33,708 bases of DNA. Origin: Gemmatimonadota bacterium (GTDB lineage Bacteria > Gemmatimonadota > Gemmatimonadetes > Longimicrobiales > Gaopeijiaceae). Below are positions 1 through 8,170 of the stretch, in pieces; position 1 is the first letter of the stretch; each line of letters opens with the position of its first letter. Under the pieces are notes generated by a model. The model did not search any database. It was not told where the DNA came from and saw nothing but the letters and a program-made list of their open reading frames with translations. The position numbers were made by a program, and so were the translations under genes. The stretch is from positions 1 through 33,708 of the forward strand of contig JAJEBW010000032.1 in the NCBI GenBank assembly GCA_022822325.1, given 5' to 3'.

Positions 1-5
1 GTCCT

Positions 6-1137
6 CTGTCGCCGGGGTTACGGCCCCGGCCTTCGTTGAGCGGCCCAGGCCCGGAGAGACCACGAGCACCTGTGGCAGCCTGTCGCCGGGGTTACGGCCC
101 CGGCCTTCGTTGAGCGAACTCCGCCAGCCACAGGGGCCGTCAGGGGCGCGGCTGTCGCCGGGGTTACGGCCCCGGCCTTCGTTGAGCGTTCATGGCCGCG
201 AAGCACCTCGGATGGGACGTGCGCCTGTCGCCGGGGTTACGGCCCCGGCCTTCGTTGAGCGGGCATCCTCCACGACTCGGCGTACCGCGCACGCTGGCCT
301 GTCGCCGGGGTTACGGCCCCGGCCTTCGTTGAGCGACCATCTTGATCACGACGTTCAGTCCGGCGTCCATCCTGTCGCCGGGGTTACGGCCCCGGCCTTC
401 GTTGAGCGGCGAACCAGCGCACCGAATCGGAGACGCCCGAGGACTGTCGCCGGGGTTACGGCCCCGGCCTTCGTTGAGCGGCCCTTGCGTCGGCTGCGTC
501 CGCCCAACGATCAGCACTGTCGCCGGGGTTACGGCCCCGGCCTTCGTTGAGCGAATAACACCAAGAGTTTCCTTGAGAATATCTTCAACTGTCGCCGGGG
601 TTACGGCCCCGGCCTTCGTTGAGCGTGGTACAGCGGCCCGTTGGTGACGGTGCGATTCGTCTGTCGCCGGGGTTACGGCCCCGGCCTTCGTTGAGCGAAC
701 TGGGACGCAGAGGAGTTCGGCGTCGCATTCCGGCTGTCGCCGGGGTTACGGCCCCGGCCTTCGTTGAGCGCCGCGCCCGAAGCCGTAGTCCTCCAGCGAG
801 GTCGCCTGTCGCCGGGGTTACGGCCCCGGCCTTCGTTGAGCGCGGATTGAGAACAACAGAAGAAATAAAACTTTCTACTGTCGCCGGGGTTACGGCCCCG
901 GCCTTCGTTGAGCGAGCACGATGCGCTGTGCGCGCCCGGCGATCCTGCCCCCTGTCGCCGGGGTTACGGCCCCGGCCTTCGTTGAGCGAAGCGTGGCGTC
1001 GTGGTGATGTCGCAGCGCACGACCCGCTGTCGCCGGGGTTACGGCCCCGGCCTTCGTTGAGCGACGTCGTGGACAGGATCGACCACCGGCGGAACTTCGA
1101 CTGTCGCCGGGGTTACGGCCCCGGCCTTCGTTGAGCG
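6..1137. CRISPR. CRISPR array, 16 repeats / 15 spacers, open at the left edge
   Basis: Sixteen apparently identical 37-nt repeats begin CTGTCGCCGGGG and end CCTTCGTTGAGCG. They start at 6, 80, 152, 225, 299, 372, 444, 517, 589, 661, 734, 806, 878, 952, 1027 and 1101. Spacers are 35-38 nt and all differ. Each repeat holds a strong hairpin with 7-bp stem GCCGGGG/CCCCGGC around a TTACGG loop. Positions 1-5 are the tail of another spacer, so the array continues left of the window. The right flank is degraded protein-coding sequence, not an AT-rich leader. I therefore infer that the leader lies to the left and transcription runs on the + strand, which suits the GTTGAGCG 3' end. No cas gene occurs in the remaining 32 kb, so the subtype cannot be assigned. 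The short ORFs crossing this array are repeat artefacts. Confidence 0.98.
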
Positions 1138-1590
1138 TTCGTCATGCAGCTCCTTCGCCAGCATGACGAAGGCGTCATCGAAGGCTGCCCTTCCACGGCG
1201 CAATCCCCGATTCTCTCGCCGCTTCGCCGACATTCCGAACCAGCCGTTCCACCAACGCGTCCGGCCTCAAGGGCTCTTCCGGCTCAAGGGCGATCCGGAT
1301 GACGGGATGCCGGACGGACCAGTCCCAATCGTCATGAATGGCGAGCCCCCTGAACAGCTCCCGGCACCCCCGCAACAGCTCCGCGCAGGCGTCGAGGAGA
1401 AGACTCTTCCCCGAATCCGGGAGGCCGCGCCAGGAAGTAGTGCGTCCCCGGTCGATCAGCCAGCGCAGATACCGCGTCTTGTCCACATACGGGCGCCCTC
1501 GCTCTCGCAGCCGTCGAAACGCCCCGGTTCCGCCCCGCCTCCCCCCGCTCCCCATCCTCCCGCCCGGCATTCCCATCGGCGCCTTCCCCA
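1138..1590 (-). pseudogene. Truncated, frameshifted AAA-ATPase-like gene (AAA-ATPase_like / PD-(D/E)XK nuclease family)
   Basis: Read on the - strand, three frames join into the N-terminal part of an AAA-ATPase_like protein. It runs FRRLRERGRPYVDKTRYL, then a P-loop segment YFLARPPGFG(K)SLLLDAC, then LFRGLAIHDDWDWSVRHPVI, then FDDAFVMLAKELHDE. The family usually starts LPIGI..FREIREEGYYYVDKT and has a RRFGKSLL P-loop. Frame changes lie near 1441, near 1410 (a GGGG run) and near 1205. The first two cancel each other. The frame that runs through between them still spells a Walker A-like GLPDSGKS. The third leads to an early stop at 1175. The reading ends exactly at the first base after the last CRISPR repeat, so the rest of the ATPase and any nuclease domain are missing. 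These genes are often numerous and mobile-like in genomes. It is probably non-functional. Confidence 0.75.
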
Positions 1591-1868
1591 ATCGTCCCCC
1601 GCGGCACAACATTTCGCGACTCTCCCCAATCCACCAATCTGCCCACTCCCCCGCAGCGGCGCCAGCCACCCCAGGCCCGTTCGCACCGCTTTCCCCCGGC
1701 CCCCAAACGCATCTTCCCCGCCTCCGCGCCCGCCAGCCCCCCCCTCGCCCCCCTCCCCCCCGATTGACACCCCACCCCGCCCGCGCGAACTTCCCAACCG
1801 GTCGCGATCTCCCCATTCGGCGCGGCCGCGCGGCATGTGGGCACTGAACGGAGGAAACGGGACGCAAG
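1591..1868. other. Intergenic stretch before secD with a strongly C-skewed tract
   Basis: No gene is supported here. The + strand is strikingly C-rich and pyrimidine-rich, with runs such as those at 1741-1761. Open reading frames across it are proline-rich or glycine-rich artefacts. It holds the putative secD promoter and the purine-rich ribosome binding site of secD (GGAGGAAA near 1851). Confidence 0.6.
1764..1792 (+). promoter_or_regulatory. Putative sigma70-type promoter of the secD operon
   Basis: A consensus -35 hexamer TTGACA (1764-1769) is followed after 17 bp by GAACTT (1787-1792), a weak -10 that keeps the A at position 2 and the T at position 6. It is the only good -35 match in this C-rich gap and lies about 75 bp upstream of the secD start. 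The same TTGACA-N17-GA..CT form occurs before groES. Confidence 0.4.
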
Positions 1869-3554
1869 ATGCTGAAGTCATTTCGGGGGCGGCTGATCGT
1901 GATTGCGGCGACGCTCGCGATTTCCGTCTGGTACTTCACGGCCAGGGGTCTCAAGCTGGGACTCGATCTGCAGGGGGGAATTCACCTCGTGCTGGAGATC
2001 GACGATCCCGAGGGGACCTTCACCCCCGAGGCGCGGGCCGACGCGATCGACCGGGCCGAGCGCATCATCCGCACGCGGGTGGACGAGTTCGGGGTCGAGG
2101 AGCCGTTGATTCAGAAGGTCGGATCGGACCGGATCATCGTGGAGCTGGCGGGTCTGGACGACGAGTCGCGGGCGAAGGAGGTCATCAACCAGCAGGCCTA
2201 CCTCGAGTGGAAGCTGGTGCGGCCGACGACCCAGATCGACCAGGCGCTCGAGAGGCTGGACCGGGCCGTGGTGGTGGCGATCGGGGCCGAAGGGCTGCGC
2301 GAAATGGGACGCGCGACGACCGCCGAGCAGAGCACCTCGATCGAGAGTCTTCTCTTCGGGAACCCGGACTCCGCGGCCGCGGACAGCGCCGGGGCGGGGG
2401 AAGGGGACGCGGATGCGGACGCCGCCGGCGAAACCGGGGACCCCGCCGAGGCCGCCGAAGCCGACCAGGAGGACGCAGCCCAGGAGGAAGAGGAGGGCGA
2501 GCTCGATCTGCGACCCTTCACCAACCTGCTGAACACGGGCGATGTCGGCACCTACCTGGTCGACGCCGACGACGTGGATGCGGCCGAACAGTTCATGGCG
2601 CTCCCGGAGTTTCAGCGGGCGCTTCCCCGCGAGCTCAGCCTGCAGTGGGGCTGGGACTCGATTCCGCGCGCGGGCCGCTTCTACCGCGAGCTATACGTCC
2701 TGGAGGAGGAACCCTTCCTGACGGGGGACCAGCTCGAGGACGCGACCGCCAACCGCGACCAGCAGTTCAACCAGCCCCAGGTCCTCTTCGAGCTGAACCG
2801 GCGCGGCGGCCGCGACTTCCAGCGTCTGACCGCGGCCAACATCGGCAACCGGATCGCGATCGTGCTCGACGGCGAGGTCGTCAGCGCTCCGGTCGTGCGG
2901 GACCGGATCGGCGCGCGCGGAACGATCGATCTCGGCGCCTCGGACTTCTCCGAAGCCACCGACCTGGCGCTCGTGCTCAGGGCCGGGGCCCTGCCCGCGC
3001 CGCTGACGATCATGGAGGAACGGACGGTGGGGCCGTCGCTGGGGGCGGACTCGGTCGAGCAGGGACGGATCGCCGGGATCGTGGGCGTGGTGGCGGTCAT
3101 CCTCATCATGCTCGTCTACTACCGTCTGGCGGGATTGCTGGCCGTGGTGGCGCTGGCCTTCTACCTGATGCTGGTTCTGGGCGGGCTTTCGGCGCTGAAC
3201 GCCACCCTGACCCTTCCCGGCATCGCGGGGCTCATCCTCTCGATCGGAATGGCGGTGGACGCGAACGTTCTGATCTTCGAGCGGATCCGCGAGGAGCTGG
3301 AGCGAAGGCGGGCCCCGCGCACGGCCGTCGAGGAGGGATTCGGCAACGCGGTCTCGGCGATCGTCGACGCGAACATCACGACGCTGATCACTGGGCTGAT
3401 CCTCTTCCAGTTCGGGACGGGACCGGTTCGGGGATTCGCGGTCACCCTCTGCATCGGAATCGTGGCGTCGTTCTTCTCGGCGCTCTACGTCACGCGGACG
3501 CTCTTCCTCCTCTATCTGACGAGGAAGCGGGGCTCGGACCCGATCAGCATCTAG
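1869..3554 (+). CDS. secD: Protein translocase subunit SecD
   Basis: SecD is the inner-membrane Sec accessory subunit that, with SecF, uses the proton motive force to help pull exported proteins to the periplasmic side. The 561-residue product has an N-terminal membrane segment (about 8-25), then GLDLQGGIHLVLEID typical of the first periplasmic domain. A C-terminal transmembrane block contains MAVDANVLIFERIREE, the RND/SecD signature. Conserved GDQLEDA and LRAGALPAPL stretches precede it. The ATG at 1869 follows GGAGGAAA. An unusual feature is a low-complexity Ala/Asp/Glu insertion at about residues 172-214 inside the periplasmic region. secF follows after 46 bp, as expected for a secDF operon. 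Confidence 0.97.
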   Translation: MLKSFRGRLIVIAATLAISVWYFTARGLKLGLDLQGGIHLVLEIDDPEGTFTPEARADAIDRAERIIRTRVDEFGVEEPLIQKVGSDRIIVELAGLDDESRAKEVINQQAYLEWKLVRPTTQIDQALERLDRAVVVAIGAEGLREMGRATTAEQSTSIESLLFGNPDSAAADSAGAGEGDADADAAGETGDPAEAAEADQEDAAQEEEEGELDLRPFTNLLNTGDVGTYLVDADDVDAAEQFMALPEFQRALPRELSLQWGWDSIPRAGRFYRELYVLEEEPFLTGDQLEDATANRDQQFNQPQVLFELNRRGGRDFQRLTAANIGNRIAIVLDGEVVSAPVVRDRIGARGTIDLGASDFSEATDLALVLRAGALPAPLTIMEERTVGPSLGADSVEQGRIAGIVGVVAVILIMLVYYRLAGLLAVVALAFYLMLVLGGLSALNATLTLPGIAGLILSIGMAVDANVLIFERIREELERRRAPRTAVEEGFGNAVSAIVDANITTLITGLILFQFGTGPVRGFAVTLCIGIVASFFSALYVTRTLFLLYLTRKRGSDPISI

Positions 3555-3600
3555 GGGACGTCTTCGCAGTCCCGCAACCGCCCAGGGAGAATCGGCAGCC

Positions 3601-4560
3601 ATGTGGCTTTTTCACGGAGCGAAATACGGATTCATCGACAAGCGCCGCAAGGCGTACGTGGTCTCGGCCGCGGTGCTGGCCGCCGGGATCGCGGCGATGG
3701 CCTTCAACCTCTTCACCCTGGGTTCGTGGCAGAACTTCGGGGTGGACTTCACCGGCGGCGCGCTCGTCCAGGTCCGCTTTTCCGAGGCCGCCGCCGCGAC
3801 CGAGCTGCGCGACGCGCTGGGCGGGGCCGACGCCCCTCCGATCACCCGCTTCGGCGAGGACAACGAGTTCGTCGTTCGCGCCTCCGTGCAGGAGGGCATG
3901 GAGATCGACGAGGTGGCCGCCGGGATCGCCGGGCAGTTGGCGGCGGCCTTCGGGAGCGGCGCCTTCGAGGTGGTCCGGCAGGAGCTGGTCGGGCCCAAGA
4001 TCGGCGAGGAGCTTCAGGGGAAGGCGGCGCTGGCGATCCTCTTCTCCCTGGTCCTCACCCTCCTCTACATCGCCTTTCGCTTCGAGATGCGCTTCGGGAT
4101 CGCCTCGGTGATCGCGACGATGCACGACGTTCTGATCGTCCTGGGACTGCTGGCGCTCGCTCGCATCGAGATCTCGTTGCCGACGGTGGCGGCGATCCTG
4201 ACCATTCTGGGATATTCGCTGAATGACACGATCGTCGTCTTCGACCGCATTCGCGAGAATCTGAACGCGCGGGGCGGCCGCCGCGAGGATCCCTACAAGC
4301 TGGTCAACCGCTCGATCAACGAGACGCTGCCCCGCACGGTCCTCACCTCGGGGACGACGCTGGGCGTGCTCCTGGCGCTCCTGGTCCTGGGCGGGGCCGT
4401 GATCCGCGACTTCACCCTGGTGCTGATCCTGGGCGTCATGATCGGGACCTATTCCTCGATCTTCATCGCCTCGCCGGCGCTCCTCGAGATCCAGAAGCGC
4501 TACGGCGCCGGGGAGTCGCGCGACAAGGGACGGCGGACGCGGAGGATGGCAACGGTTTGA
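3601..4560 (+). CDS. secF: Protein translocase subunit SecF
   Basis: SecF partners SecD in the Sec translocase. The 319-residue product has an N-terminal membrane helix (about 20-40), then NFGVDFTGGALVQVRF, the SecF hallmark. A C-terminal five-helix membrane block includes YSLNDTIVVFDRIREN and NETLPRTVLTSGTTL. The length is normal for a stand-alone SecF. The ATG at 3601 is preceded by GGGAGAAT at 3588-3595. The stop (TGA 4558-4560) overlaps the TTG start of tatD, which suggests translational coupling. Confidence 0.97.
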   Translation: MWLFHGAKYGFIDKRRKAYVVSAAVLAAGIAAMAFNLFTLGSWQNFGVDFTGGALVQVRFSEAAAATELRDALGGADAPPITRFGEDNEFVVRASVQEGMEIDEVAAGIAGQLAAAFGSGAFEVVRQELVGPKIGEELQGKAALAILFSLVLTLLYIAFRFEMRFGIASVIATMHDVLIVLGLLALARIEISLPTVAAILTILGYSLNDTIVVFDRIRENLNARGGRREDPYKLVNRSINETLPRTVLTSGTTLGVLLALLVLGGAVIRDFTLVLILGVMIGTYSSIFIASPALLEIQKRYGAGESRDKGRRTRRMATV

Positions 4561-5339
4561 GACTCGCCGACTCGCACTGTCACCTGACCGATCCGGCCTT
4601 CAACGGCGACGGCGAGGCAGTCTTCGAGCGCGCGCGCGACGCCTCCGTTCGGCGGATCGTCTCGGTTGCCTCCGACGAGGTCGATTCGCGCGATGCCCTG
4701 GCGCTGGCCCGCGGTCACGATGGCATTTGGTGCTCGGCGGGCGTTCATCCGCATTCGGTCGGATCGTCGGCCGGGGCGCCCGACATGGACCGGATCCGCG
4801 AGGTGGCCGGGGATCCGCGCTGCGTGGCCATCGGCGAGACCGGGCTGGATTACCACTACGGGAGCGGGCACGCGGTGGCGCAGCGCCGCAGCTTCGCGAG
4901 GCACGCCGAGCTGGCCGCCGAGCTGGAGATGCCGCTGATCGTTCATTCGCGCAAGGCCGCGCGCGACACCGCCGCCGCGATCCGGGAGTGCGCGGGCAGG
5001 GTGCGCGGGGTGTTGCACTGCTTCACCGGACCGGGATGGCTCCTCGAGACCGCGATGGAGGCGGGCTGGTACGTCTCCTTCACCGGGATCGTCACCTTCC
5101 GCGACTTCGACGCGCGACTGGTCCGGATGGCGCGCGCCGACCGCTACATGATCGAAACCGACGCGCCCTACCTCGCGCCCGTGCCGAAGCGCGGCCGCCG
5201 CAACGAACCCGCCCACCTGGTCTGGATCGCCGAGGCGCTGGCGGGGCAGCGGGGGGAGGCGGTGGAGCGGGTGGCCGAGGACAGTTGGCGCAACACGGCG
5301 CGCTTCTTCGCCCTGCCGGAATCCAGCCGCGGGAGTTAG
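4557..5339 (+). CDS. tatD: TatD family metal-dependent hydrolase (deoxyribonuclease)
   Basis: This is a cytoplasmic TIM-barrel metallohydrolase of the TatD family (3'-5' DNase and repair or quality-control roles). The 260-residue product has the metal-binding motifs in order: DSHCHLTD at residue 4, GVHPHSVG, IGETGLDYHYG, IVHSRKA, LHCFTG and IETDAPYLAP. The TTG start at 4557 is chosen because the product then begins three residues before the essential HxH motif. It also makes a TTGA overlap with the secF stop. mutL starts 10 bp after the stop. Despite its name there is no Tat export gene nearby. Confidence 0.95.
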   Translation: MRLADSHCHLTDPAFNGDGEAVFERARDASVRRIVSVASDEVDSRDALALARGHDGIWCSAGVHPHSVGSSAGAPDMDRIREVAGDPRCVAIGETGLDYHYGSGHAVAQRRSFARHAELAAELEMPLIVHSRKAARDTAAAIRECAGRVRGVLHCFTGPGWLLETAMEAGWYVSFTGIVTFRDFDARLVRMARADRYMIETDAPYLAPVPKRGRRNEPAHLVWIAEALAGQRGEAVERVAEDSWRNTARFFALPESSRGS

Positions 5340-5349
5340 GGAGCCCTCC

Positions 5350-7131
5350 ATGCGCCGCCCGCGGATCCGGATCCTCCCCGACCACGTGGCCAATCAGATC
5401 GCGGCGGGCGAGGTGGTCGAGCGTCCGGCCTCGGTCGTCAAGGAGCTGGTGGAAAACGCCCTCGACGCCGGGGCGCGCCAGGTGCGAATCGAGATCGAGC
5501 GCGGAGGCAAGGGGCTCGTCCGCGTGGAGGACGACGGCGCGGGAATGGTCCGCGAGGACGCGCTCTGCTGCCTGGACCGGCATGCCACCAGCAAGATCCG
5601 CCGCGCCGAGGATCTCCGCGAGATCGTCACCCTGGGCTTCCGGGGCGAGGCGCTGCCCTCGATCGCCGCCGTCTCGCGCATGACGATCGAGACCGCCGCC
5701 GCGGACGAGGCCGTCGGGACCCGGCTGCGGGTTCTGGCCGGGCGCCTCCAGGGAGTCGACGACGTGGCCCGCCGCCGCGGCACCACCGTGGAAGTCCGCA
5801 ACCTCTTCCTCAACACCCCGGTGCGGGCCCGCTTTTTGCGCAGCGTCCGCGCCGAGGCGCGTGCGGTCGGCGAGACGGTGCATGGCCTGGCCCTCGCCCA
5901 CCTGGAGACCCGCTTCGTCCTCGTGGCTGGCGGCCGCACGGCGCTGGATCTCCCCGCGGGGCGCTCGCTTCGGTCGCGGATCGCGGCGATCTGGGGCGAC
6001 GCCCGGCAGGAAGGATTCGTCGATCTGGACGTTCGGCGCGACGAGCTGCGGCTTTCCGGCGCCATTCAGCGTCCCGACGAGGCGCGTCCCGGATTCCGCC
6101 GCACCCACCTGCACGTCAACGAGCGGCACTTCCGGAGTCCCGGGATCGTCGCGGCGGCCGATCGCGGCTATCGCACCACCGTGGCCGAGGGCGTGCGTCC
6201 CTGGCTCTTCCTCTTCCTGCGGGCGCCGCACCCCGAGGTGGATGTGAATGTGCATCCGGGAAAGGCCGAGGTCCGCTTTCGCAACTCCGCGGCGGTGGAG
6301 TCCTTCGTGGAGGAGGCCGTGCGCGAGGCGCTGGGGGGGGCGGCGTCGGCGGCCGCGCTGTGGAAGGCGGGGACGGCGGGAGGGGGAAGGGGAGCGGCGA
6401 CGGTGCGCGAAGGGGGAAGGAACCGCAATGGACTCGGGGACGACTCCGGCGACGAGCAGGGGGGACTCTTCGCCGCCGGGGTTGCGGACGCGAATGGCGG
6501 GGACGCTCCCGCGCCCGGCCGTCCGGAGACGACGGACGATTCCGCGTCGGCGGACGCCCCCCGGCCCTCGCTGCTTCAGATTCACAACAGCTTCATCCTG
6601 GCCGAAACCCGCGAAGGGGTGATCTTCGTCGACCAGCACGCCGCTCACGAGCGAATCCTCTTCGAGCGCATCATGGCCGGCTTCGAGGACGCCCGGGAGC
6701 ATGGCCAGCGCCTCCTCTTCCCCTTTGTGGTCGATCTCGCCGAGGCCGAGCTGGAGGTGATGGAATCGTTGCGCGAACCGATGACGCGCCTGGGGTTCGG
6801 CTTCGACCGCCACGGCGGCTGCCTCCATGTGCACACCGTGCCGAGTCCGCACCCCTGGTTCGACGCCGAGCGCTGCCTGCGCGAGATGATCGACGACTTC
6901 GTCCACGGCTCGGATCTGGCCAATGCGGCCCGCAACCAGAACGAACGGGTGGCGATGACCTTCGCCTGCAAGGCCGCGCTCAAGGCCGGCCAGAGGCTCT
7001 CCGACGAAGAGAAGCACCAGCTCTTCGACCAGCTCTTCGCGACCGAACTGCCCTACCACGACATCCACGGGCGCCCCACCACGGTGAGCCTCACCCTCGA
7101 TGCGCTCCGCCGCAGCTTCGGACGCACATGA
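5350..7131 (+). CDS. mutL: DNA mismatch repair endonuclease MutL
   Basis: MutL couples MutS mismatch recognition to strand incision and excision. The 593-residue product has an N-terminal GHKL ATPase: IAAGEVVERPASVVKELVEN (N-box at about 20-35), DDGAGM and the lid GFRGEALPSI. A low-complexity Gly/Arg-rich linker spans about 325-400. The C-terminal dimerisation domain carries DQHAAHERILFE at 428-439, an exact match to the DQHAx2Ex4E endonuclease motif. The ACKAALKAG motif and a HGRP motif near the C-terminus support a nicking MutL, although the usual Cys before HGRP is Ile here. The ATG at 5350 follows AGGGAG. The stop overlaps the miaA start as ATGA. Confidence 0.97.
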   Translation: MRRPRIRILPDHVANQIAAGEVVERPASVVKELVENALDAGARQVRIEIERGGKGLVRVEDDGAGMVREDALCCLDRHATSKIRRAEDLREIVTLGFRGEALPSIAAVSRMTIETAAADEAVGTRLRVLAGRLQGVDDVARRRGTTVEVRNLFLNTPVRARFLRSVRAEARAVGETVHGLALAHLETRFVLVAGGRTALDLPAGRSLRSRIAAIWGDARQEGFVDLDVRRDELRLSGAIQRPDEARPGFRRTHLHVNERHFRSPGIVAAADRGYRTTVAEGVRPWLFLFLRAPHPEVDVNVHPGKAEVRFRNSAAVESFVEEAVREALGGAASAAALWKAGTAGGGRGAATVREGGRNRNGLGDDSGDEQGGLFAAGVADANGGDAPAPGRPETTDDSASADAPRPSLLQIHNSFILAETREGVIFVDQHAAHERILFERIMAGFEDAREHGQRLLFPFVVDLAEAELEVMESLREPMTRLGFGFDRHGGCLHVHTVPSPHPWFDAERCLREMIDDFVHGSDLANAARNQNERVAMTFACKAALKAGQRLSDEEKHQLFDQLFATELPYHDIHGRPTTVSLTLDALRRSFGRT

Positions 7132-8099
7132 GCGGCGGGGCCCGCGCCCCCGACTTCCTGGCCATCGTCGGCCCCACCGCCGCGGGGAAGACGGCGCTCT
7201 CCCTCGGCGTCGCCCGGCGGCTTGACGGCGAGATCGTCTCGATGGATTCGCGCCAGATCTACCGCGGGATGGAGATCGGCACCGCGAAGGCGACGGCCGC
7301 CGAGCGACGGGCGGTCCCTCATCACGGCCTCGATCTCCGCGCGCCCGGCCAACGCTACAGCGCCGGCGAGTTCGCCCGGGACGCCCGCCGCTGGATCGGA
7401 GAGATCCGGGCCCGGAAACGGGTCGCGATCCTGGTGGGCGGCACCGGCTTTTTCCTGCGCGCCCTCATGCGGCCGCTCTTTCGCGAACCGCCGCTGGATC
7501 CCGGCCGCCGCGCCGAGCTGGAAGCCTTTCTGGCGCGTCTCCCGGCCGCCGAACTCGCGCGCTGGGTCCGCCGCCTCGATCCGGATCGCGCCGCGGCGGC
7601 CATCCCGGGAGGATTCCAGCGCATGGCCCGGACGGTCGTCGTCGCCCTCCTCGCGGGGAGGCCCCTCTCCTGGTGGCACCGCCGCGGCCCCGCCGAGGCC
7701 GAACCGCTGCGTGGCCTGGTCTGTCTGGTCGATCTGCCGATGGCCGCGCTCGACGACCGCATCGCGCGGCGGGCGGGCGAGATGATCGCGGCCGGGCTCG
7801 CGGAAGAGGTGGCCGGGTTGCTCCGCTCCGGGGTGCGCCGCGACGATCCGGGAATGAACGGGGTGGGCTACCGCGAGATGGCCGCCTGCCTGGCCGGGGA
7901 ATGCACGATCGAGGCCGCGGCCGAGCGCATCCGGGTGGCGACCCGCCAGTATGCGCGCCGCCAGCGCACCTGGTTCCGACATCAGCTTCCGCCGAACCGG
8001 ATCCTGATCGACGGCACGGCTCCCCTGGCCGCGCAGGAGGAGGCGGTGGCGGGGGCGTGGGCGAAGGCGACCGAACTCCGGCCCGGAGCCGCCCCATGA
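7128..8099 (+). CDS. miaA: tRNA dimethylallyltransferase MiaA
   Basis: MiaA transfers a dimethylallyl group to N6 of A37 in tRNAs that read UNN codons. The 323-residue product opens with the P-loop IVGPTAAGKTALS and continues with SMDSRQIYRGMEIGTAK, the family substrate-binding signature. Later come GVGYREMAA and RRQRTWFRHQ near the C-terminus. The ATG at 7128 overlaps the mutL stop (ATGA), and mutL-miaA adjacency is common in bacteria. Its own stop overlaps another ATG at 8096 that opens a 24-codon ORF before bshA. Confidence 0.96.
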   Translation: MSGGARAPDFLAIVGPTAAGKTALSLGVARRLDGEIVSMDSRQIYRGMEIGTAKATAAERRAVPHHGLDLRAPGQRYSAGEFARDARRWIGEIRARKRVAILVGGTGFFLRALMRPLFREPPLDPGRRAELEAFLARLPAAELARWVRRLDPDRAAAAIPGGFQRMARTVVVALLAGRPLSWWHRRGPAEAEPLRGLVCLVDLPMAALDDRIARRAGEMIAAGLAEEVAGLLRSGVRRDDPGMNGVGYREMAACLAGECTIEAAAERIRVATRQYARRQRTWFRHQLPPNRILIDGTAPLAAQEEAVAGAWAKATELRPGAAP

Positions 8100-8170
8100 A
8101 GATCGCCGCCGCCGCGCTTGCCGGCCGTCTTCTTCGCGCCGTCGCGACCCGGCCCGGAGCCGCCTCGTGA
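8096..8170 (+). CDS. 24-codon micro-ORF between miaA and bshA (possible coupling leader)
   Basis: The ATG at 8096 overlaps the miaA stop (ATGA). The TGA at 8168-8170 overlaps the GTG start of bshA (GTGA). The predicted peptide is Ala/Arg-rich (starts MKIAAAALAGRLLRAV) and resembles nothing I recognise. The start region repeats at its end: CGGCCCGGAGCCGCC followed by (A/G)TGAAGATCG occurs at 8080-8104 and again at 8151-8175. The interval may thus be a duplicated miaA/bshA junction that happens to stay open, rather than a functional peptide. It would let ribosomes pass from miaA to bshA without an untranslated gap. Confidence 0.35.
   Translation: MKIAAAALAGRLLRAVATRPGAAS

Noticed and set aside
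110..1134. Open frames running through the CRISPR array (for example 110-550 and 619-1134)
   Set aside because: Their products are only translations of the repeat (AGVTAPAFVER, LSPGLRPRPSLS); they are not genes.
1163..4111. 982-residue + strand open frame across the secD region
   Set aside because: It crosses the ATPase pseudogene, the C-rich gap and secD/secF in the wrong frame; it is Pro/Arg/Gly-rich without any domain.
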